From the NCBI GenBank assembly GCA_028679325.1, contig JAJRBS010000117.1:1-7952 (forward strand): a stretch of DNA of 7,952 bases, given 5' to 3'. A model generated the notes under the pieces. It was not told the origin of the DNA and did no database searches. It saw only the letters and a list, made by a program, of their open reading frames with translations. The stretch is from Methanoregulaceae archaeon (GTDB lineage: Archaea; Halobacteriota; Methanomicrobia; Methanomicrobiales; Methanospirillaceae). Made by a program: the position numbers and the translations under genes. Every line of letters begins with the position of its first letter. The stretch's first letter is position 1. Positions 1-5,364 of this stretch are shown piece by piece.

Positions 1-374
1 ATTCCGGCAATCGCTCTTGAGAGAATGGCACTGCTGCCGATTTCCCGGTAACTTATCATGCGAAACAACTCGCCGAAGCCTTCCATCTCTTTGTCCAGAA
101 AAGGAAGAACTGCCTCAATTGTACGGTCATCATGTGTCAGACCTGTTCCTCCGTTTACCACAACGCAGTTTGCACGTTCCAAAGCCTTAACAAGTTCATT
201 TCGGATGAGATCAACCCTGTCAGGAACAATGGCATAGTGACCGACCTCAATTTCTGAATCCGAGAATAGTTTGACGATACTTTCCCCGCTTTTATCTGTA
301 GCTTTCGTGCGGGAACTTGAAACCGTAAGGACGGCTGAAATAATTTTCACCGGCAAAACATGATCAGATTTCAT
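1..374 (-). CDS. moaB: MoaB/MogA-family molybdopterin biosynthesis protein (C-terminus cut off by window edge)
   Basis: The reading frame starts at an ATG (374-372) and runs off the left edge after 124 codons. Family members are about 165-170 residues, so roughly the last quarter is missing. The translation has the family signature NGGTGLTHDDRTIEAV (residues 74-89), then a PFLDKEMEGFGELFRM segment and SYREIGSSAILSRAIAG, all typical of the MPT-binding domain of MoaB/MogA. These cytoplasmic proteins adenylylate molybdopterin before metal insertion; in a methanogen the cofactor would serve Mo/W enzymes such as formylmethanofuran or formate dehydrogenase (known for the family, inferred here). The start fits the usual short N-terminus before the first beta strand (IISAVLTVSSSRT, residues 11-23). 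No Shine-Dalgarno sequence is visible, which suggests a leaderless message. The gene points away from orc1 across the putative origin. Family is clear; the choice between MoaB and MogA is less certain. Confidence 0.9.
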   Translation of the reverse strand, partial: MKSDHVLPVKIISAVLTVSSSRTKATDKSGESIVKLFSDSEIEVGHYAIVPDRVDLIRNELVKALERANCVVVNGGTGLTHDDRTIEAVLPFLDKEMEGFGELFRMISYREIGSSAILSRAIAG

Positions 375-396
375 GGGAAAGAGTGGCGGGCTCCGG

Positions 397-404
397 AAAT
401 AAAA
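397..404 (-). promoter_or_regulatory. TATA-like box of the moaB gene
   Basis: On the minus strand the sequence TTTTATTT lies 22 nt upstream of the ATG. Archaeal transcription normally starts about 22-27 nt downstream of the TATA box, which would put the start at or next to the ATG and give a leaderless mRNA. That agrees with the missing ribosome binding site. The box is a weak match and no clear BRE precedes it. Confidence 0.35.
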
Positions 405-445
405 GACATGTGTTCGATAGAGTCCGCGTAAATGATAGAAGGACC

Positions 446-467
446 AACCCCTTTGTTTCCACTGGAG
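446..467 (-). repeat. Origin recognition box ORB1
   Basis: Read on the minus strand, the core CCAGTGGAAACAAAGGGG closely resembles the archaeal ORB consensus, with its short dyad (CCAGTGGAA) followed by an A-rich step and a G-run. It matches the box at 951-972 at 19 of 22 positions and the box at 819-840 at 17 of 22. In known origins, Orc1 binds such boxes through its winged-helix domain and AAA+ insertion. Confidence 0.85.
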
Positions 468-480
468 GTGCAGGAGAGGG

Positions 481-818
481 TATCAGCCAGCACAAGAGAT
501 TTTTATTCTTTTTGAGGGATCTGACAAATACAAAATAGATTTTATGTTATTTGGCATTAAACGGCGAATAATCGTTTTGTTCTGTCCACCACGAAACTGT
601 TTTTTTAGCTATATTTGATAGTTCAGGATTTAATCTCCAGACAGTAATCCTCTGATTGTCTCAAAATTTACTTTCTTGAATGTCCTCATTGCGTCATATT
701 TCAAAGTTGGTGAATTCCAGAATAGTTTCGGATTTCTTATATAGGTGTATGAAAAAAGATACCAATGGCTTTCATTTTTATTTCTGTAAAGAAACAGATA
801 GGTGTTTCATTACAGTAG
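481..818. other. AT-rich stretch, likely duplex unwinding element
   Basis: This stretch between the inverted ORBs is clearly richer in A+T than the flanking genes. A hand count over 541-780 gives 77 G/C in 240 bases (32%). It has T-runs such as the one at 599-606 and several A/T-only patches. By analogy with other archaeal origins, this is where the duplex would first open. The exact melting site cannot be read from sequence alone. A small imperfect stem (AGAC/GTCT outer arms, AATC/GATT inner arms, 639-661) also lies here. Confidence 0.6.
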
Positions 819-840
819 TTCCACAGGAAATAAAGGGGTG
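819..840 (+). repeat. Origin recognition box ORB2 (variant, long G-run)
   Basis: The core CCACAGGAAATAAAGGGG aligns without gaps to the other two boxes. It differs in the dyad centre (CA instead of GT) and continues into a longer G-run (GGGGTGGGGGG, 835-845). It matches ORB1 at 17 of 22 positions. It has the same orientation as ORB3 and is inverted relative to ORB1. Confidence 0.75.
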
Positions 841-869
841 GGGGGCAGCATGAAACAGACTTCCTGTGG
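821..869. repeat. 9-bp inverted repeat built on the ORB2 dyad
   Basis: CCACAGGAA (821-829, within ORB2) is repeated as its exact reverse complement TTCCTGTGG at 861-869, with 31 bp between the arms. The right arm is followed by GGGAAAACAAGG (872-883), which loosely resembles the A-rich and G part of an ORB with a few extra bases. It may be a degenerate fourth ORB or a half-site for a second Orc1 molecule. This is an inference from similarity only. Confidence 0.4.
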
Positions 870-950
870 TAGGGAAAACAAGGAATTTCCAGTCAAGATA
901 AAACTCCATATATTCCCATATTTTTAACTAATGGGCTGGATAATTTCTCT

Positions 951-972
951 CTCCAGTGGAAGAAAGGGGGTT
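951..972 (+). repeat. Origin recognition box ORB3, abutting the orc1 promoter
   Basis: The core CCAGTGGAAGAAAGGGGG matches ORB1 at 19 of 22 aligned positions and has the same dyad plus G-run structure. Its last two bases are also the first two of the TATA box of the orc1 gene, so a bound Orc1 would cover the TFB/TBP recognition site. Confidence 0.8.
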
Positions 973-978
973 TATAAG
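971..978 (+). promoter_or_regulatory. TATA box of the orc1 gene
   Basis: TTTATAAG is a good archaeal TATA box. Transcription would be expected to start near position 1000, giving a leader of about 40 nt. A G-rich stretch (CGGGGGGTCAGGA, 1028-1040) just before the GTG could act as the ribosome binding site. The purine-rich end of ORB3 (GAAAGGGGG) occupies the place of the BRE. Confidence 0.6.
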
Positions 979-1040
979 ATCATAAAATAAGCAAGTTTTT
1001 ATCAGAGATAGTCTAAGAATCAAATCCCGGGGGGTCAGGA

Positions 1041-2321
1041 GTGTCAGAAGGACAGGAATCTGTCGGCCTTTTCAAAAAATATCTGGCTGGAAATAAGATC
1101 TTTCATAATAGAGAAGTATTGCGCCATTCATATCGTCCCCAGATACTTCCTCACAGGCGCCCCCAGATTGATCAGATGGCCTCGATCCTTGCACTCTCTC
1201 TGAAAAACGAGACCCCCTCAAATATCCTGATCTATGGAAAGACCGGTACAGGAAAAACAGCAGTGGTTCGTTTCGTTGGAACCGAGCTTGAGACTGCAAG
1301 CCTCCACATGGGGACTTCCTGTCGAGTCGTCCACCTGAACTGTGAGGTAATCGACACCCAGTACCGGGTACTGGCACAGATATCAAAGAGCCTTGCGGGA
1401 GATGAGGAATCTCCCAGTGATAAGGCCCGGCCCGTCATTCCCATGACCGGATGGCCCACAGACCAGGTCTATCAGGAATTGAAGAACCAGCTTGAAGCCA
1501 CAGGAGGTGTCCTGGTCATTGTACTTGATGAAATTGACAAGCTGGTTAAGAAAAGCGGCGATGAGACGCTCTATAACCTGACGAGGATCAATACAGATCT
1601 GAAGAAGTCCAAGGTCAGCATGATCGGGATCTCGAATGATCTCAGTTTTAAAGATTTTCTCGATCCGAGGGTCCTCTCTTCACTATCAGAAGAAGAGCTG
1701 GTCTTCCCTCCGTATAATGCCCCTCAACTCTGTGACATTCTCAAGCAGAGGGCTGATATTGCTTTCAATCCAAACGTCCTGATGGACGGGGTCATTCCTC
1801 TCTGTGCTGCACTTGCGGCACAGGAACATGGTGATGCCCGGCGGGCACTCGACCTTCTCCGGGTGTCGGGTGAGATCGCCGATCGGGCGGAGTCCGACAA
1901 GGTTGACGAAAAACATGTCAAGCTTGCCCAGGCCAAGATCGAGACCGACAGCATGGTGGAGTGTATTGCAACTCTTCCGACGCAGAGCAAGATAATCCTC
2001 TACTCCATGCTTCTTTTGGACCAGATGGGTCAGCACATCTTCACCAGTGGGGAGGTGGCACGAATTTATAAGGAGATCGCCCCGGGAATGGACCTAGACA
2101 TCCTCACCCACAGGAGGATTACAGATCTTATATCTGAGCTCAACATGCTGGGAGTGATAAATACCCGGGTTGTGAGCAGAGGGCGCTATGGCAGGACAAA
2201 GGAGATGTGGTTTGACTCCAATACCACTAAAATATGGGACGTTATCCTCGGCGATCCACGGTTAAATGCCCATGGCCTTGGTAAAATGGACGTTGTCTGG
2301 GTAAAGACCCTGTTCAGGTGA
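1041..2321 (+). CDS. orc1: Orc1/Cdc6-type replication initiator
   Basis: The 426-residue product, starting at GTG, is a full-length archaeal Orc1/Cdc6 protein (usual length about 370-430). Seen in order: an N-terminal segment with FHNREVL (21-27) and LPHR (36-39) typical of the family; Walker A GKTGTGKT (66-73); Walker B VLVIVLDEID (157-166); sensor 1 around GISND (196-200); an initiator-type segment DPRVLSSLSEEELVFPPY (208-225); sensor 2 GDARRALDLLR (264-274); and a C-terminal winged-helix region from about 310 to the end. The protein binds ORBs with ATP, opens the origin and loads MCM helicase. The adjacent ORBs argue that this is the cognate initiator of this origin (Orc1-1 type) rather than one of the diverged paralogues many archaea also carry. 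No in-frame ATG occurs near the GTG start; the next methionine (46) lies inside the conserved domain. ORB3 at its promoter suggests self-regulation. Confidence 0.97.
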   Translation: MSEGQESVGLFKKYLAGNKIFHNREVLRHSYRPQILPHRRPQIDQMASILALSLKNETPSNILIYGKTGTGKTAVVRFVGTELETASLHMGTSCRVVHLNCEVIDTQYRVLAQISKSLAGDEESPSDKARPVIPMTGWPTDQVYQELKNQLEATGGVLVIVLDEIDKLVKKSGDETLYNLTRINTDLKKSKVSMIGISNDLSFKDFLDPRVLSSLSEEELVFPPYNAPQLCDILKQRADIAFNPNVLMDGVIPLCAALAAQEHGDARRALDLLRVSGEIADRAESDKVDEKHVKLAQAKIETDSMVECIATLPTQSKIILYSMLLLDQMGQHIFTSGEVARIYKEIAPGMDLDILTHRRITDLISELNMLGVINTRVVSRGRYGRTKEMWFDSNTTKIWDVILGDPRLNAHGLGKMDVVWVKTLFR

Positions 2322-2322
2322 T
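2316..2322 (+). promoter_or_regulatory. Ribosome binding site deciding the start of the Lrp-like gene
   Basis: AGGTGAT is a strong match to the archaeal anti-Shine-Dalgarno sequence and sits 7 nt before the ATG at 2330. It overlaps the orc1 stop codon (2319-2321). An upstream in-frame GTG at 2318 lies inside this site, so it is the poorer start. Confidence 0.7.
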
Positions 2323-2329
2323 AACGAAG

Positions 2330-2821
2330 ATGGACGAAAAAGACCTCCTCCTCCTGCGTCTCCTGGAGGAAAACAGCCGACTCTCCTCAGAAGAGCTGGG
2401 ACTGATGGCTGAGTTGTCCACTGAAGAGGCCGGACGACGGATTACCAGTCTCGAAGAAAACCGAATAATCAGGAGATACACAACAATCATCGACTGGGAG
2501 AGGGCGGCAGACGGAGGGGTCGCGGCAGTCATTGAACTGAAGGTAAATCCGGAGAGGGACTTTGGTTATGACCGGATTGCCGAACGCCTCGCCAATTTCC
2601 CGGAAGTGAGAGCTCTCCGCCTTATTACGGGTGTTTATGATCTTCAGCTGGTGGTTACCGGAAAGACCATGCAGGAGGTTGCGCGTTTTGTATCAGAATC
2701 AATTGCCCCGATGGACCGCATTCGTGAGACGGCGACCCACATCGTCATGAAGACCTATAAAGAGAATGGCCAGTGCTTTTATGAGAGGGAAGCCGGGGAA
2801 AGGATACCCTACTCTTTCTGA
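2330..2821 (+). CDS. Lrp/AsnC-family transcriptional regulator
   Basis: The 163-residue product has the two-domain Lrp/AsnC layout: an N-terminal helix-turn-helix (about 2-50, with LSSEELGLMAELSTEEAGRR and LEENRIIRRY) and a RAM/AsnC ligand-binding domain (about 63-143, with GVYDLQLVVTG at 101-111). Such proteins form dimers to octamers and respond to amino acids or other small metabolites while controlling amino-acid metabolism. The start is set at ATG 2330 because of the well-placed AGGTGAT; the GTG at 2318 would add only four residues. The gene begins 8 nt after orc1 and ends 9 nt before an aminotransferase gene, so its likely target or partner pathway is amino-acid transamination (inference). 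The tail after the RAM domain (about 20 residues, ending RIPYSF) is slightly longer than in minimal family members. The specific ligand cannot be told. Confidence 0.92.
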   Translation: MDEKDLLLLRLLEENSRLSSEELGLMAELSTEEAGRRITSLEENRIIRRYTTIIDWERAADGGVAAVIELKVNPERDFGYDRIAERLANFPEVRALRLITGVYDLQLVVTGKTMQEVARFVSESIAPMDRIRETATHIVMKTYKENGQCFYEREAGERIPYSF

Positions 2822-2830
2822 GGAAAGACC

Positions 2831-3988
2831 ATGAGGAATTTTCTATCAGCGAGGGCGAAAGCCATCCCTCCATCCGGAATACGCAAATTCTTTGATCTTG
2901 CGGTGAGCATGGAGGGGGTTATCTCCCTCGGCGTGGGCGAGCCCGACTTTCCAACCCCCTGGCATATCTGTGAAGCAAGCATCTACTCAATCGAGCAGGG
3001 AGGGACATCTTACACCTCAAACCGTGGTCTTCTCCCGCTTCGTGAGGCGCTTTCGGTCTGGCTCAGACAACACTATAATCTCTCGTATTCTGCCGATGAA
3101 GAGATGATCATAACCACGGGAGTCTCGGAAGGTCTTGATATTGCCGTCAGGGCAATTACCGACCCGGGCGATGAGATCATCATCGCCGAACCCTCCTATG
3201 TCTCATACTCCCCCTGTGTTACACTTGCGGGCGGGGTTCCTGTCCCGGTCCAGTGCAGGGAAAAGGATCATTTCCGGGTGAATCCCGATAGCCTGATGGA
3301 GAAGGTCACGAGCAGGTCGAAAGCCGTCATCATCAACTTCCCGAATAACCCCACGGGAGCAGTGATGCGGAAGGAACATCTTTCAGCGATTGCCGACATC
3401 ATCACGGATCATGATCTCCTCCTCATCAGCGATGAGGTGTATTCCGAACTGACATATGACGGGATCCATGTATCCCCTGCAAGTCTGGACGGGATGTGGG
3501 AACGAACCATCACACTTAATGGCTTCTCAAAGGCGTATGCCATGACCGGCTGGCGCATAGGGTATTTCTGTGCCCCACCTGAGATCTGCGATGCAGCACT
3601 GAAGATCCATCAGTATGTCATGCTCTGTGCACCCGTCATGGGGCAGGTCGCCGCACTGGAAGGGCTCCGGCGGGGGGAAGCCGAAAAGGACCGGATGGTG
3701 CAGGAGTATCGGGTCAGAAGAAATGTCTTCGTGAAGGGCCTGAACAAAATTGGACTCTCCTGTCATCTCCCCGAAGGTGCTTTCTATGCATTTCCCTCGG
3801 TGGAAAAGAGTTGCCTTTCGGATAACGAATTCGCTGAGAGGCTGCTTACCGAAGAACACGTTGCCGTTGTTCCCGGGAGTGTCCTTGGGAGGGGCGGCGA
3901 GGACCACTGCCGGTGTGCCTACGCAGTATCGAGAGAAAACCTGGAAGAGGCGCTCACCCGGATGGAGCGTTTCATGCACCGTATCTGA
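2831..3988 (+). CDS. Class I/II PLP-dependent aminotransferase
   Basis: The 385-residue product is a complete fold-type I aminotransferase of the AspC-like archaeal/bacterial subgroup. Visible landmarks: LGVGEPDFPTP (33-43); the cofactor-phosphate region TTGVSEGL (95-102); NFPNNPTG (169-176) with the PLP-contacting Asn; ISDEVYSEL (199-207) with the Asp and Tyr that hold the pyridine ring; the Schiff-base lysine K234 in GFSKAYAMTGWRIGY (231-245); and an Arg (361) in CRCAYAVS at the place of the substrate-carboxylate arginine. It would transfer an amino group between an amino acid and a 2-oxo acid in the cytoplasm. Aspartate, alanine or aromatic substrates are all possible and motifs do not decide. 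GAGG (2820-2823) seven nt before the ATG is a fitting ribosome binding site. It probably shares a message with the Lrp-like regulator. Its PLP could come from the pdxST genes 2.3 kb downstream. Confidence 0.93.
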   Translation: MRNFLSARAKAIPPSGIRKFFDLAVSMEGVISLGVGEPDFPTPWHICEASIYSIEQGGTSYTSNRGLLPLREALSVWLRQHYNLSYSADEEMIITTGVSEGLDIAVRAITDPGDEIIIAEPSYVSYSPCVTLAGGVPVPVQCREKDHFRVNPDSLMEKVTSRSKAVIINFPNNPTGAVMRKEHLSAIADIITDHDLLLISDEVYSELTYDGIHVSPASLDGMWERTITLNGFSKAYAMTGWRIGYFCAPPEICDAALKIHQYVMLCAPVMGQVAALEGLRRGEAEKDRMVQEYRVRRNVFVKGLNKIGLSCHLPEGAFYAFPSVEKSCLSDNEFAERLLTEEHVAVVPGSVLGRGGEDHCRCAYAVSRENLEEALTRMERFMHRI

Positions 3989-4024
3989 TCCGCAATACCC
4001 CCTCCCTCTCTTTCAAAGTAGAAG

Positions 4025-4032
4025 ATTTATCT
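4025..4032 (+). promoter_or_regulatory. Possible TATA box of purA
   Basis: ATTTATCT in the 75-bp gap, preceded by the purine-rich CAAAGTAGAAG (BRE-like), would place the transcription start around 4053-4058, giving a leader of only about 6-11 nt before the purA ATG. No good Shine-Dalgarno sequence is visible, which fits a nearly leaderless message. The pyrimidine-rich run just upstream (CCCCCTCCCTCTCTTTC, 3998-4013) could help end transcription of the preceding genes. Confidence 0.4.
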
Positions 4033-4063
4033 CGATTCCTCCCCTATACGTGATGGTTGGATA

Positions 4064-5074
4064 ATGAGTTGTACCATTATCGTTGGTGGATTTTTCGGTG
4101 ACGAAGGGAAGGGAAAAGTCGTTGCTCATATTGCATATCAGGATCATCCCACCATCATATCACGCGGGGGAGTTGGCCCTAACGCAGGGCATACAGTCAA
4201 AGTAGGGGAGAAAGAGTATGGTGTGCGTATGGTGCCCTCGGGGTTCGTCTACCCTGAAGCCAGGCTATTCATTGGGACGGGGGTACTTGTCGATCCCAGG
4301 ATTTTCCATCAGGAAATCGATTTCCTGGGAGTCGGGGATAGAACCTTCATTGATTACAGGTGCGCAATCATCGAAGAGGAGCATATAGCACGAGACCGGT
4401 CAAACGAACACCTGGCAAAAACGATAGGAAGTACAGGTAGTGGCTGCGGACCAGCGAATGCCGATCGGGTCCTGCGCATTGCCCGCCAGGCAAAGGATTT
4501 TCCCGAACTTGTTCCTTTCCTCATCGATGTGCCGGCAGAGATAAACGCAGCCATATCAGGAGGAGAAAACGTCCTTCTTGAAGGAACGCAGGGATTTGGC
4601 ATTTCACTCTACTATGGGACATATCCGTTCGTGACCAGCAAGGACACGTCTGCCTCTCAGATCGCAGCAGATAATGGTGTCGGTCCAACCAAGATCGACG
4701 AGGTCATCGTGGTGTTCAAAGCCTACCCGACCCGTGTCGGAGAAGGCCCCTTCTCAACCGAGATGCCACGCGAGGAATCTGATCGACTTGGCATCCAGGA
4801 ATTTGGCACCGTGACCCATCGTCAGCGGCGTATCGGGGAATGGGATGGACAGATGGCAAAGTATTCGGCCATGATCAACGGATGCACCCAGGCGGCCATC
4901 ACCGGCATCGACAGGGTCGATGAAAAATGTTTCGGGGTGACTGAATTCGACAGGCTGACGAAAAAGGCACGGGATTTCCTGAAAAAAGCAGAAGCCGATA
5001 TCGGTGCACCCATTACCCTGATCTCGACCGGTCCTGATGTCAGCCAGATTATCGACCTTCGGGATGAGCAATGA
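4064..5074 (+). CDS. purA: Adenylosuccinate synthetase (short archaeal form)
   Basis: The enzyme joins IMP and aspartate using GTP to form adenylosuccinate, the first committed step from IMP to AMP. The 336-residue product shows the N-terminal GTP/IMP motif GGFFGDEGKGK (8-18) with the catalytic Asp (13), GGVGPNAGHT (35-44) with the catalytic His (43), the STGSGCGPANADR segment (123-135), LLEGTQGFGISL (171-182), YPFVTSKDTSASQ (187-199), and GTVTHRQRRIGEWD (248-261) in the place of the bacterial arginine-rich substrate loop. Bacterial enzymes are about 430 residues; archaeal methanogen enzymes are often about 335-345, so this is full length rather than truncated. The last 4 bp overlap the start of the next gene (ATGA), pointing to co-transcription. 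Confidence 0.97.
   Translation: MSCTIIVGGFFGDEGKGKVVAHIAYQDHPTIISRGGVGPNAGHTVKVGEKEYGVRMVPSGFVYPEARLFIGTGVLVDPRIFHQEIDFLGVGDRTFIDYRCAIIEEEHIARDRSNEHLAKTIGSTGSGCGPANADRVLRIARQAKDFPELVPFLIDVPAEINAAISGGENVLLEGTQGFGISLYYGTYPFVTSKDTSASQIAADNGVGPTKIDEVIVVFKAYPTRVGEGPFSTEMPREESDRLGIQEFGTVTHRQRRIGEWDGQMAKYSAMINGCTQAAITGIDRVDEKCFGVTEFDRLTKKARDFLKKAEADIGAPITLISTGPDVSQIIDLRDEQ
4310..4327. repeat. Perfect 18-bp palindrome inside purA
   Basis: CAGGAAATCGATTTCCTG equals its own reverse complement. It lies in the coding sequence at about residues 83-88 of PurA. With uniform base use, a 9-bp arm palindrome is expected about 0.03 times in a window of this size. The surrounding protein sequence looks normal, so the palindrome may be coincidental codon choice. 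Confidence 0.5.
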
Positions 5075-5244
5075 GACAGCAGATTATCCCTCTTCTCTGT
5101 TGTCCGATCTGCAAAGGAGACCTGTCCCTGACCGTGGTGAGAGAAGATGAGACAGAGATCCTTGAAGGAACGCTTCACTGCCCTGCGTGCAATGTAAATT
5201 ATCCCATTGAAGAGGGAATTCCTGATCTGCTGCCCCGGACTTAA
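5071..5244 (+). CDS. Trm112-like small zinc-ribbon protein
   Basis: This 57-residue gene carries two zinc-knuckle pairs, CPIC (11-14, preceded by another Cys) and CPAC (38-41), followed by NYPIEEGIPDLLP (43-55). That ending is the hallmark of the Trm112 / UPF0434 (YcaR) group. In eukaryotes and archaea Trm112 is a cytoplasmic partner that stabilises and activates methyltransferases acting on tRNA, rRNA and release factors; the bacterial relatives are less well understood. Which methyltransferase it would serve here cannot be told. The start codon ATG overlaps the purA stop (ATGA), with GGGATGA upstream as a possible ribosome binding site, so translation may be coupled to purA. The gene ends at a TAA before a T-rich tract. 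It is at the minimal size for the family but appears complete. Confidence 0.85.
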   Translation: MRQQIIPLLCCPICKGDLSLTVVREDETEILEGTLHCPACNVNYPIEEGIPDLLPRT

Positions 5245-5250
5245 CGGCCA

Positions 5251-5269
5251 CCAGTTTCTTTTTTCCTGG
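5251..5269 (+). terminator. T-rich terminator candidate after the purA-Trm112 pair
   Basis: A near-unbroken run of T (5255-5264, one C) lies 10 nt after the stop codon, flanked by CCAG and CTGG. Archaeal termination mainly needs T-rich tracts in the coding strand, which this is. The flanking bases are too short to call a strong hairpin. Confidence 0.45.
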
Positions 5270-5319
5270 CTATCACCTTGCGCGAAATCAGGGAGTCATC
5301 CTTTGATTACCCTCTGCAG

Positions 5320-5351
5320 TATAACCTTGGGAGAAGAACCGGAAGGAGATG
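5320..5351 (+). promoter_or_regulatory. Weak promoter and ribosome binding signals before cbiB
   Basis: TATAA (5320-5324) could serve as a TATA box with transcription starting near 5347. GGAAGGAGATG (5341-5351) contains a good Shine-Dalgarno core, but its distance to the cbiB ATG (13 nt) is longer than usual. The ATG at 5349 lies in another reading frame and cannot start cbiB. Confidence 0.3.
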
Positions 5352-5364
5352 CACCTGATATCTT

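Larger units (their letters stand above)
446..972. other. oriC: Putative chromosomal replication origin (oriC) with three ORBs around an AT-rich region
   Basis: No convincing gene lies between the moaB start (374) and the orc1 start (1041). This stretch has the layout known for archaeal origins: origin recognition boxes in inverted orientation on either side of an AT-rich unwinding region, directly beside the gene for the Orc1/Cdc6 initiator. One ORB is on the minus strand at the left, and two are on the plus strand at the right. The G-runs of all three face away from the AT-rich centre. Short open frames on both strands (12-25 codons) look like chance. Seen directly: the three related 22-bp boxes, their orientation, the base composition and the neighbouring initiator gene. 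Inferred: that replication starts here. Confidence 0.85.

Noticed and set aside
765..818. A 17-codon peptide gene in the AT-rich region
   Set aside because: Too short, AT-driven composition and no known family; kept only as part of a speculative transcription finding.
835..846. G-quadruplex in the ORB2 G-run
   Set aside because: Only two adjacent G-runs are present rather than four; the G-run is explained as part of the ORB.
2318..2329. Earlier GTG start for the Lrp-like gene
   Set aside because: It lies inside the strong AGGTGAT ribosome binding site that is well placed for the ATG at 2330, and it would add only four non-conserved residues.
3527..3979. Long open frame on the minus strand inside the aminotransferase gene
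   Set aside because: The opposite strand encodes a complete aminotransferase with all active-site motifs; the reverse frame has no recognisable family feature.
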